Assembly: GCA_963766765.1 (NCBI GenBank)
Contig: CAVYBR010000017.1
Span: 1-64,000, forward strand
Source of the DNA: JACCQS01 sp963766765
GTDB taxonomy: Bacteria > Actinomycetota > Actinomycetes > Mycobacteriales > Geodermatophilaceae
DNA length: 64,000 nucleotides
Reading direction: 5' to 3'
Position numbers and translations under genes: made by a program. The notes beneath the pieces were generated by a model. It searched no databases and had not been told where the DNA came from. It saw nothing but the letters and a program-made list of their open reading frames with translations. Shown here piece after piece: positions 35,387 to 44,667 of this stretch. Numbering within the stretch: position 1 is the first letter of the stretch; each line of letters starts with the position of its first letter.

Positions 35387-37732
35387 CTAGATCCCGCCAC
35401 GGCGTTGACGCAGCTCGCCGATCGGCGCTGTGGGATCGGCCAGGATCTGCTCCACCCGGGCAGCCAGGTCCGACGCGTGCGGAGCGAGGTCACTGACCTC
35501 GGAAACCTCCGAGATGAGTTCGATTCCCTCGCTGTGTTCCTCGACGGTCACCAAGGCCGGATGCGGCATCCTCTCGCGCGGCGTCGTCACTGGACCGGCC
35601 GGGGCACCGAACAGGCTCTCCGAGTTCTCGGTGGCGTACTCGAAGGCGAGGAACGACGCCGGACGTCGACGGTACCGCCGGTTCTGCATCACCCGGTACA
35701 GACCGGGCACTCCACCCAGGCCGTTCACCAGTTGCGCCTGGACGTCTCTGGTCACGTCCACCAGGCTGCTGGAGTCGGAGAGTTCGATGATGACGGGCAG
35801 CAGGTCCACGCAGAAGCCGATGAGGGACTTCCCGGGGTAGCGCGAGTGTCCGGTCTGATGAGCCATCACGAACGCGCGTGGAACGTCCGTGAGCAACGAG
35901 GACGCCACCGCCACCGTCGACAACGCCGCCGTGTGCATCGTGCACCGGCCGGCGCGCGACAGCCCGCGCAGATCGGCCAGCCGGTCCGCCGCGAGGTGAT
36001 CGATCCGAGTGACCGGCGTGAACGACTCGTGGACGTCGAGCAGGCGGTCAGACTCCCAGACCGCGTCCAGCCTCGGCCGCCACAAGGCTTCGCAGTCCTC
36101 GAACCGGGTGTCTTCCTCACGGCTCTTCGTCCGGGCGTACTCCAGGAAGCTGGCCGGCTCGCGGACGGCACCGGTCTCTCCCAGATAGAAGGACGACAAC
36201 TCCTCCCACAAGACCTCGAACGACCAGCCGTCGACGACGGCATGCGGCGCCGTGGCCTGGAGGTAGGCAGCCTCGGCGGTCTGGATGAGCTGGAACTGGA
36301 ACAGCGACGGGACCGACATCTCCACCGGTCGGCGTGCGAACTTGGACAGGAGCGCATCGAGCCCGCCCGGCGCGGCATCGTTCAGAGTGCTGGTGGTCAG
36401 CGCGGGAACGGCATGTTCTGCGCAGTTCTGGAATCCGCCGTCCTCGTCGAACCCGATCCGTAGCGCCTCGTGCCGGCGCGCGACCCGCTCGATGGCAGTC
36501 GCCAGCCGGTCGGGATCGATGTTGCCAACAACGCGCCGTACGTCGGACATCTGGTAGGCGGCACCGCGATCGCCCCCCAACTCGCTGCTCATCCACAGCA
36601 ACTTCTGACCATCGGTGAGCGGCGCCCGCCCGGCGACCGTCGGCTGCTGCCGGACGGTGGTGGGTGCACTCGCCGCCGGTGGTTGCGGCCAGAGGCCACG
36701 CGCTGCCACCTCCGCCGCGGTGTCGGCGACGGCTTCCACGATGCGCCGGCGATCCGCGTCGTCGTGGGCGGCACTGAGGAAGCACGTGCGCCCCTCCCAC
36801 ACGTAGACGCCGCGGCTGAGCAGACCGAGGAAGAACATGTTCTCCGACCGCTCGGAGCCGCTGATGTTGATCCGGAAGAGCGAGGAGAAGTGCTCGACCT
36901 CGATCGGGTGGCCCTCCGCCGCGGCGTGCAGGTTGATCTGGCCGGCCAGCTCGGCGGTTCGCTCGGTCAGCGTGTTCTGCAGCCGAGGCGACTCCTTCTT
37001 CAGGAACTGAAGCATCTCCTGCGCCACGGCCATCGCCATCGGTTGCTTGCTGAACGTTCCGGAGAACACCATGCTCGGCCGTTGCGGCAGCCCGGCGTCG
37101 CCCGGCCGCCATCGTCCGCCGTCGATGGGCGCCATGAACTCCGCGTCGCCCGCGATGACTCCGATCGGCATGCCGCCCCCGATCACCTTGCCGTAGGTGA
37201 CCAGGTCCGGGTGGACCCCGAAGTACCCGGCCGCGCCGGCGGGGTGGCAGCGGAATCCGGTGATGATCTCGTCGAAGATCAGCGCGGCACCCCGAGCACT
37301 GGTGAGCGCGCGGAGCTGCCGGAGCAGCTCGACGGGCTGGTAGCCCGGACGGCGGCTCTGGACCGGTTCGACCAGTACCGCCGCCAGTCGGTCGCCATAC
37401 GACTCCAGGACAGCGATGGCGGACTCGTCGTACGGCAGGACGATGACGTCCTGCACCATGCCCGGGGTGGTACCCCGGCCCAGAGTGGTCGCCTCGCCCC
37501 GTTGCCCGCCCGCTCGGGGTGCGACCAGCACACCGTCGAAGGTGCCGTGGAAGGAACCGGCGAACACCGCGATCAGGTCTCTGCCGGTCTTGGCACGCGC
37601 GGCGCGGACCGCGCCCATCACCGCCTCGGTTCCCGAGGAGGCGAAAGCCACCCGGTCCACTCCCGTCAACGACGCGATGCCGCGAGCGACGTCGCCGGCG
37701 GTCGACGACTGCGGGCCGAGCAGGGAGATCGG
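35387..37732 (-). CDS. Hybrid PKS/NRPS, 3' part: aminotransferase end plus C domain
   Basis: This frame carries the second half of the PLP aminotransferase (GSAM-type) domain and a condensation domain. It begins in sequence as LPISLLGPQSSTAGDVARGI and ASSGTEAVMGAVRAARAKTG, contains the PLP Lys site VTYGKVIGGGMPIGVI, and ends with a C domain whose core is PHAVVDGWS. It joins the frame of the 5' part if one base near 37733 is removed. The first His of HHxxxDG is Pro, but the catalytic second His remains. If expressed alone it would need a start such as the TTG at 37669; I think it is one protein with the 5' part, about 1910 residues in all. Confidence 0.8.
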   Translation of the reverse strand, partial: PISLLGPQSSTAGDVARGIASLTGVDRVAFASSGTEAVMGAVRAARAKTGRDLIAVFAGSFHGTFDGVLVAPRAGGQRGEATTLGRGTTPGMVQDVIVLPYDESAIAVLESYGDRLAAVLVEPVQSRRPGYQPVELLRQLRALTSARGAALIFDEIITGFRCHPAGAAGYFGVHPDLVTYGKVIGGGMPIGVIAGDAEFMAPIDGGRWRPGDAGLPQRPSMVFSGTFSKQPMAMAVAQEMLQFLKKESPRLQNTLTERTAELAGQINLHAAAEGHPIEVEHFSSLFRINISGSERSENMFFLGLLSRGVYVWEGRTCFLSAAHDDADRRRIVEAVADTAAEVAARGLWPQPPAASAPTTVRQQPTVAGRAPLTDGQKLLWMSSELGGDRGAAYQMSDVRRVVGNIDPDRLATAIERVARRHEALRIGFDEDGGFQNCAEHAVPALTTSTLNDAAPGGLDALLSKFARRPVEMSVPSLFQFQLIQTAEAAYLQATAPHAVVDGWSFEVLWEELSSFYLGETGAVREPASFLEYARTKSREEDTRFEDCEALWRPRLDAVWESDRLLDVHESFTPVTRIDHLAADRLADLRGLSRAGRCTMHTAALSTVAVASSLLTDVPRAFVMAHQTGHSRYPGKSLIGFCVDLLPVIIELSDSSSLVDVTRDVQAQLVNGLGGVPGLYRVMQNRRYRRRPASFLAFEYATENSESLFGAPAGPVTTPRERMPHPALVTVEEHSEGIELISEVSEVSDLAPHASDLAARVEQILADPTAPIGELRQRRGGI

Positions 37733-40700
37733 AAGCCGCGAACTTGCGGAGGGCTTCGCTGACCGGCTCGGAGGCGTGTCCCAGCAGGGTGACGCCGAAG
37801 CCCATGCACAGGTCGAGATACTCGCGGCCGTCCACGTCGAAGAAGTGAGAGCCCTCGCCTCGCACTCCCACGACCGGATAGCTCACCTCGCGGCGGCCGG
37901 TGCGGAGCGAGAAGACCAGATTTCGCTGATCTGCCAGCGTGTACCGGTCCTCCTCGGTGACTCGTTTCGAGACCGGAGTCCGCCGGGCCCACTCGGCCTC
38001 CTCCTCCCCGGGCGGCTCGGAGGTCTCGTCGACGGGCGGTGTGGACGGCTGGGGGACAGGGACAGTGGCGGCTGCCGCGAGGCGCGGTGCCTCGGCGGCC
38101 GAGACCTCCGCCGCACGCGACGGCGCCGCCGTCTCAGGCGATGGCGGCCGGCTCGCAGGCAGGACGCCTGCGAGGTACTCGGCCAGGCTCTCGCAGGAAT
38201 CCCTTTCGAAGTACAGCAGCTGTACGTCGACGTCGGCCTGGAACTCTGCTGCCAGAGCGTCCGCGAGCTGGATCAACAGGAACGAGTCGTAGCCAAGGTC
38301 GATGAACGAGGCACGGGGCTTCACATTGTCCGGAGTACTGCCCACGAGCTGCGCGACGATCCGGCGGACACTCGCCAGTACTTCGTCTCGGTCGGCCGGC
38401 GTCGGCCCGGAATCCGGTGCCGCGGCAGGAGCCTCAGAGGGCGCTGGCTGAAACGCAGCGACCGGCCGCTGCGGCTCCGGCCGAACGGACGCGACCGACG
38501 GCTGCGGCTCTGGCTGCACGGGCTTGGCCTCCTCGGCACTTCGGTCGAACGCGTAGGTGGGAGCGTGCACGACGACCGTGGATGCACCGCGCTTGTCGCC
38601 AGAGCCAGTGTCGGCCTCGGTGGTGAGGACGTCGTTCTGCCCGGTCGTCCAGGCTGTCGCCAGCAGACGCGCGCGAGACAACCCGTCGTAGCCCGCCTGC
38701 TCAGGGGTGGTCATCGCGTGCGTGTCGGCGCCGAACACTTCCTTGGTGTACGACACGACCCCCAGCCCCGAATCCAGGACGTAGGCCAAGGCCGTGCCAT
38801 CCGCGCGAAGGGCGCTGACCGCGTCGCGGAAACGAACCGTCCGGGTTAAGTGCCCGGCCCAGAAAGCCGGGTCTCGAGCTGTCTGTTCGTCGAGCCACTC
38901 GCCCGCCGTCGGCGACATCACCCGTCGCGTCGGCGGTCGCAGGTCGAACTGGGCCCAGGTCGCAGCGTACTGCTCGACGAAGGGTTCCAGGAACGTGCTG
39001 TGGAACGGATGCGCGACAGGAATCCGGACCGAGGCGACACCGGCGGCCCGGAGCTCGGTGGCGACCGCTTCGATCGCGGTCAGCTCGCCGCTGAACATGC
39101 AGTCCCTGGCGCCGGGCACGATCGCCAACGACACACTGTCGGCGAGGTACCGACCAGCGGCCGCTTCGGGTAGCCGCGCACGAATCATCGCGCCGGGTGG
39201 GGCACCTGCCAGGATGCGGGCGCGATCCGTGATCGCGGCGACGGCCTCGGCCAGCGTGAGCACCCCACCGACAACGCCTGCGGCCACCTCGCCCAGGCTG
39301 TAACCACACAGGGCCTGGGGTTCCAGGCCGTCGCTGATCAGTGACCTCGCGATCGTCACCGACCGGACGAGCATGGCGAGCTCGGTGATCCGTGCGGCGG
39401 CGCCGGCCTCGGGGTCCCCACTGAGACAGGCCTGCACCGATGACCGGTCCTCTTCGGGCACGCTGGAGAGCGCCTCGACGAACAAGTCGCGGAAGCCGTC
39501 GATGTCCGCCTGCGCGGCGGTCAGGTCGCCGGCCGCGGATCCCTGGCCCGGGAAGACGAAAGTGCTGTTGAGAGCACGCTTTGCGTGCCGGACCCCCGTT
39601 CGCCAGGTTTCGATCTGCCCGGCGTGCTTGACCAGGACGACTGCCTCCCGATGGCCGAGCACGCGCCGGCCCGTGGTCATCGTGTGCGCGAGTTTCCTCA
39701 GGCTGTCCGGGTTCGCCGCGGCGTACTCGACCAGGCGGTCCGCCGTCTGTCCGGCGCTCCGCGCGGTTGCGGCGCTGACCGGTACGACGAAGACGCCGTC
39801 GCCGGGATCCCCGGCCTCGCCGACCACCGGCGCTTGCTCGAGGACGACATGTGCGTTGGTACCACCGATCCCCATCGAGCTCACCCCGGCTCGGCGCGGC
39901 CGGCCATTGTCGTCCCAGCTGCTCGCACTGTCCGGCACGAACAATCTGGAGTTCGCCGGAGTGATCTGCGGATTCAGTTTCACGAAGTTGGCGACCGGCG
40001 GAATCCGGCCTCTGCTGACGACCAGGGCGGCCTTGATCAGTCCGACGATGCCCGCCGCAGCACCGAGATGACCGACGTTCGCCTTGACCGCACCGATGGC
40101 GCACCGAGTGCCCTGAGTACCGAGGGCACGTTCGAGAGCCGCCCACTCGACCACATCGCCGACCGCGGTCGCGGTTCCGTGCGCCTCGACGTACCCGATG
40201 TCGCCCTGGTCCACGGCGGCGCTGGCCAGCGCCGCGCTGATGACGAGGCTCTGCTGGTTGACACTCGGCGCGGTGAACCCGGCCTTCCGCTTTCCGTCGT
40301 TGTTGATCGCGCTGCCGCGGATGACGGCATGGATCGCGTCACCGGCCTCGAGCGCGGCATCGAGTCGTTTGATCACGACCGCGCCCACGCCGCTCGCGGT
40401 GATGGTGCCACTGGCCGAGGCGTCGAACGGCCGGCAGCGGCCGTCGGTGGACCAGATGCTGCCCGGCTGATGGTAGTAACCCGCCTGGTGAGGCGTCTCC
40501 ACGTTCACCCCGCCGGCCACGGCCACGTCCGTGTCGCCGGACAGCACGCTCTGGCACGCCAGGTGCACAGCGACCAGCGAGCTCGAACAGGCGCTTTGAA
40601 CTGTCAGCGACGGACCGCGGAAGTCGAGCGCGTAGGCGGTCCTGGTGGACAGGAAGTCGTGGTCCAGGAGCGCCACCCAGTTGACCGCTTCCGACGACTT

Positions 40701-41132
40701 CAACGGCCTGGCGGCGTCACCGTACTTCGGATCGCCCAGGCGCTCGAGAACCATCCTCGGGGAAGCGGCCCCGCCGGCGGCGAGCAACGCGATGCGGCCG
40801 GGGTACCGCAGTGGGTCGCAACCGGCATCCTCCAGCGCCTCGAGGACGACCTCCATCATCACCAGGTGGTTGACGTTGATACCATCGGCCTCCCCGGCGG
40901 TGATGCCGAACGCGGCACCGTCGAACTGGTCATGGCCCTCCAGTGGCGCGGCCACCGGCACGTACGGGTTTCTGACCTCCGGGGAAAGACTGATCCCCTC
41001 CCGCTGCCGGTCCTGCTCGGTGACCGTGACCATTCCGGTCGAGCCGGCCTCGACGTTGGCCCAGAGCGCGCGGTAGTCGGCCGCGCCAGGAACTCGGCAG
41101 GCCATGCCGACGATGGCTAGCGGCTCACGCAT
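37733..41132 (-). CDS. Hybrid PKS/NRPS, 5' part: KS-AT-ACP and start of aminotransferase
   Basis: A polyketide module with ketosynthase (VQSACSSSLVAVHLACQS with C182; YVEAHGTATAVGD; KANVGHLGAAAG), acyltransferase (VFPGQGSA, GYSLGE in place of GHSxGE, and AHPFHS, closest to malonyl-type HAFH) and ACP (FIDLGYDSFLLIQLADAL). It then starts a class III aminotransferase domain (FFDVDGREYLDLCMGFGVTL). KS-AT-ACP-AMT-C proteins put an amino group at the beta-keto carbon, as in mycosubtilin MycA. A GGGGGAG ribosome site precedes the ATG. The frame breaks at about 37733 by one extra base. The KS also lacks the usual DPQQR motif, reading DGINVNHLVMMEV. Confidence 0.88.
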
Positions 41133-41145
41133 CCGCTCCCCCTTT

Positions 41146-42525
41146 TCATCGGTCTGCCTGTCGGCTCATCTCGCGGACGCCGGCGACGCGCGACAGGATC
41201 TCGGTCAGGGCGAGCGAGTCCATCGTCGCGTCCGGCCGCTCAAGCAGGGCTGCGAGGATCTCCTGATAGGCATCGCAGTAGCCGCGCGCGATTTCGCGGG
41301 AGTAGACGCGCAGGGCGTACTGCCAGTCCAAGGCGATACCGGACGCGGTGATGTCGCAGAACACACTGAGGTCGTAAGGCCCTTGCGAGGTGCGCATGAC
41401 CCGCTCCGAGAGGCTCCCCTCGCCGAAGGTCAGGCCACCGATCGCGCCAGCCGAGAACACCGTCCGGATCAGGTCGCCGGTGCCCGAGCCGCTGGTCACC
41501 TGATGGAAGGGGACATCCTGGTAGTCGATCGCGTCCATCAGATTGAGTGACACCTCGGTCAGTGCCTCGACGAAAGTACCCGCCAGGTCGATCCGCGATC
41601 GCGGGACCACCAGGTTGGTGAGCATCCCCACGGTGCGGTCGAACCGCGGGGTACGGCAACTGGTCGCCGTACCCACGCAGACGTCACCGTTGGCCGAGCC
41701 GCAGGCGGCGACGATCGTGACGCTCATCGCGCAGAGCAGGATGGAGAACGGCGTCGCCCCGCCCCGCCGTGCGTACGCCGAAACCGCGGTGGCCAGCTGA
41801 GGATCGAGTGTCGTGGACAACGCGTACGTGTCCAGCGAGGCAGGCTTAACTGTGCCGACCTGGCAGTCTCCGGGCAGGGCACTGCCGGTGGCGCCCGCGA
41901 GGCGATCGGTCCAGTAGTCCAAGCCCTCGCGGGACGCCTCGTCGGCCAGAGCAGTGAGTTGTTCTGCCACGAAGGTGCCGTACCCCGGTGGGGCGGCCGG
42001 GAGTTCGGGTGGCGTTCCGTGTCGCGCCGATCTGTAGAGCTCGCCGAAGTCGTCGAGCACGATGGCCATCGACGTACCGTCGCAGATGATCTGATGCGCC
42101 GCCAGAACCAGTCCTGTGCGGCTGTCGGACAGGAGGATGGCGGTGAGCCTGATCGCCGGACGGGCCGACAGGTCGAAGGCGTCGTTCGCCGCGGCGTCGA
42201 CAGCGGCCTCCAACCGCTCCGCTCGTGCCTCAGCAGACAGGTCCCGCAGATCGAGCACCTGGATCGGTCCGTGTGTCGGGTCGTTGCTGACCACCTGCAC
42301 GACTCCGGAGCCCACCTCGTGGAAGGTCGTCCGCAGGGACTCGTGCCGGCGTGCCGTCTCGTCGAGCGCGAACGTCGCGGCCGCAAGGTCGAACTCGCCG
42401 TCGAAGAAGTACACCTCCGGCATGATGTACGCCGGGCTGTCGCGATGGTGGTGCCAGAAACGCCAGATCTGTTCTTGCAGCGGACCGAGCGGGAACTGTC
42501 GCGTCAGCTCATCCGGTTTCGCCAT
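41146..42525 (-). CDS. Free-standing NRPS condensation domain
   Basis: A 459-residue single C domain. PLGPLQEQIWRFWHHHRD opens the fold, and AHQIICDGTSM stands for HHxxxDG, keeping the second His and the Asp-Gly but with Ala for the first His. FDRTVGMLTNLVVPR and QDVPFHQVT match later core motifs. ATG 42525 follows the stop of the A-T gene by two bases, and the PKS gene begins 13 bases after this stop, so the three are one leftward operon. It should join the A-T-bound residue to the growing chain in trans. Confidence 0.9.
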   Translation of the reverse strand: MAKPDELTRQFPLGPLQEQIWRFWHHHRDSPAYIMPEVYFFDGEFDLAAATFALDETARRHESLRTTFHEVGSGVVQVVSNDPTHGPIQVLDLRDLSAEARAERLEAAVDAAANDAFDLSARPAIRLTAILLSDSRTGLVLAAHQIICDGTSMAIVLDDFGELYRSARHGTPPELPAAPPGYGTFVAEQLTALADEASREGLDYWTDRLAGATGSALPGDCQVGTVKPASLDTYALSTTLDPQLATAVSAYARRGGATPFSILLCAMSVTIVAACGSANGDVCVGTATSCRTPRFDRTVGMLTNLVVPRSRIDLAGTFVEALTEVSLNLMDAIDYQDVPFHQVTSGSGTGDLIRTVFSAGAIGGLTFGEGSLSERVMRTSQGPYDLSVFCDITASGIALDWQYALRVYSREIARGYCDAYQEILAALLERPDATMDSLALTEILSRVAGVREMSRQADR

Positions 42526-42527
42526 CG

Positions 42528-44273
42528 TCAGTTGACGGACCCGATGAACTTGCACAGATTGCGGGTGGTGCCCGCCTGGAAGAAGTCCCGCAGCCGCACC
42601 CGTACCCCGAGCTCCTCGCGGATCTCGGCCAGGATCTTCAGCGAGTCCAGGGACGTGAGGCCGAGCGAGAAGAGCTCGTCGTCGATCGAGCAGTGCGTGT
42701 CGAGCGTCCTGCGCACGATCGCGATGACCGACCGCTCGATGTCGGTCAGATCGGACTCGTCGTCCTGCACGCTGGCCTCCGCTGGCTTCACGAGTCGTGC
42801 GAGTGCTGGGATGTCCACCTTGCCGCGGTCGGTCATCGGCAGCGGCTCCTCACGCCGGATCAGCACCGGCACCTCGTAGCTGGGCAGTTCGCTCGCGAGG
42901 TGGTCCCGGACACTCGCGTCGCTGCCGGCCGCCCCGACGTAGCAGGCGACCAGGACGGGATGGGCCGCATCGCGGTGCACGAACGCGACCGACTGAGCGA
43001 CCTCGGGATGGCGGTTCAGGACCGACGAGATCTCGGTCAGCTCGATCCGCCGGCCACTGATCTTGACCTGGTCGTCCGTGCGGCCCAGGAAGCTGTACCC
43101 GCCCTGGGGCAGTGCCTTGGCCAGGTCGCCGGTCTGGAACATCCGCGCCCCGGGCGGACCCGAGGGGTCCGGAACGAACCGCTCGGCGGTCATCCGCGGA
43201 TCGTGCAGGTAGCCACGGCCGACGCCTGCACCGCTCACGTACAGATAGGCCGGTTTGCCATCGACCGCCGGGTCGAGGTCAGCGCTGTTGTACAGCTGAA
43301 CACGTACTCCGGGCAGGGCGTCGCCGATCGGCGGCTGGAGGAACCCGTCGCTCAGCACCCTCCCCCCAGTCGCCGCGACCGTCGTCTCGGTGGGGCCGTA
43401 CTGCACGACCACCGCGCATTCCGAGATCAGCTTGCGAGCGACGCCGTTGGGCACCGCCTCGCCGCCGATGAAGGCGAGGCGCACGGACGAATCCGCCGGT
43501 ACGAAACCGGCGTCCAGCAGACCCGCGTACCACGACGGCGCGCCGCTGAGCACGGTGACTCCACGATCGGCTATGCAGTCGAGGTGGTCCTGCCACGACC
43601 CTTCCAGCAAGTCCGGTGCAACGACGACCTCGCCGCCCGCCGCGAGCAGCAGCACGGGCCGCAGCGACGCGTCGAACGACAGATCGGCCGACAACAGCAC
43701 GCGCAACTGACCGTCACCGTGGACCTCCGGCTGCTCCACCAGCTCGACGAGATACCTGGTGTAGTTGTCCAGCGCACCGAACTCGACGCCCACGGCAAGG
43801 GGCGAACCGGTCGACCCGGACGTCGTGATGACATAGGCGAGATTGCCCTCGGTCGGGCTGCCGTCCCGCGAGTTCTCCCGAGCTCCGGTCAGCCGTTCGG
43901 CCCGGAGCCCAGGGGCACCCGGTACGACGACGTACGCGTCGTCCTCGGCCGACTCCTCCAGCACGACCGTGGCCGACCTGGCGAGGACGAGCCGGCGCCT
44001 GCTCTCGGGCCAGTTCACATCGACAGGCAGGTAGGCAGCTCCGGACATCCAGATGGCAAGCATCGCGAGGACCGGATTGCAGCCGCGGTGCAGAACCGTG
44101 GCCACCACATCTTCCGGACCGACTCCCTGAGCGCGCAGGAGATCGCGGAGGCCGGTGGCGGCCGCGACCAGACCGCCGTACTCGAGCGAGTGCTCGCCGG
44201 CGCGCACGGCAGGGCGGTGCGGTTCGCGCGTGGCAATGTCGTTGATGCGATCGAGAACGAGCAATTCAGTCAC
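42528..44273 (-). CDS. NRPS module A-T
   Basis: A 581-residue adenylation-carrier protein. VITTSGSTGSP is an A3 core in which the usual Lys-Gly is replaced by Leu-Ala. YGPTETTVAATGG, RTDDQVKISGRRIELTEI and DRGKVDI (A10 Lys) are present, and the carrier Ser is in LGLTSLDSLKI near the C-terminus. The hand-aligned pocket (DARSFGQVAK) has an unusual Arg and gives no clear prediction. It heads the leftward operon with the C domain and the PKS and diverges from the exporter genes. Confidence 0.87.
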   Translation of the reverse strand: MTELLVLDRINDIATREPHRPAVRAGEHSLEYGGLVAAATGLRDLLRAQGVGPEDVVATVLHRGCNPVLAMLAIWMSGAAYLPVDVNWPESRRRLVLARSATVVLEESAEDDAYVVVPGAPGLRAERLTGARENSRDGSPTEGNLAYVITTSGSTGSPLAVGVEFGALDNYTRYLVELVEQPEVHGDGQLRVLLSADLSFDASLRPVLLLAAGGEVVVAPDLLEGSWQDHLDCIADRGVTVLSGAPSWYAGLLDAGFVPADSSVRLAFIGGEAVPNGVARKLISECAVVVQYGPTETTVAATGGRVLSDGFLQPPIGDALPGVRVQLYNSADLDPAVDGKPAYLYVSGAGVGRGYLHDPRMTAERFVPDPSGPPGARMFQTGDLAKALPQGGYSFLGRTDDQVKISGRRIELTEISSVLNRHPEVAQSVAFVHRDAAHPVLVACYVGAAGSDASVRDHLASELPSYEVPVLIRREEPLPMTDRGKVDIPALARLVKPAEASVQDDESDLTDIERSVIAIVRRTLDTHCSIDDELFSLGLTSLDSLKILAEIREELGVRVRLRDFFQAGTTRNLCKFIGSVN

Positions 44274-44667
44274 GAGGGCAAACCTCTCCAGGATCGAATC
44301 TTCGTCATCCTCAGCAGAGTCACGACCACTATCCCTTCACCACAACCGGTCTGCGCGACTCGGTCTGTCCGACAGGCGTTCTCCAGCGGGTGCGAACTGT
44401 CCTCGGCACGACCTCCACAAGGGTCGAACGGTCAAGGGTCACGAGGGATGGGCCGAAGGTCAAGGGGATCGTAACCGAGAGGTGGGGCGGGTCACCGTGC
44501 CTCGGAGTGGCGTCCCGTCGACTCCACCGGCCCGGGATCACGGTCGCCGTCCAGGCCCTGTAGCGGAAACAACCAGACCCCGCTTCATCCGCTCGATGGT
44601 AATAGCTGTGCCCGAACGTTATGCTCGCGTGTCGCCCGAGCACACACCCGAAAGGTCCAATTCGATC
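44274..44667. other. Divergent intergenic region, NRPS operon versus exporter operon
   Basis: A 394-base stretch without a gene that must hold promoters in both directions. A near-direct repeat, GGTCAAGGG, occurs twice around 44430-44465, spaced about three helical turns apart, and could be a regulator site or -35 boxes for the leftward operon. No clear -10 box is visible. Confidence 0.3.

Noticed and set aside
36117..37730. Continuation of the PKS 5' frame past about 37733
   Set aside because: The product turns into Arg-rich sequence without domains, while the aminotransferase and C domains continue in the other frame.
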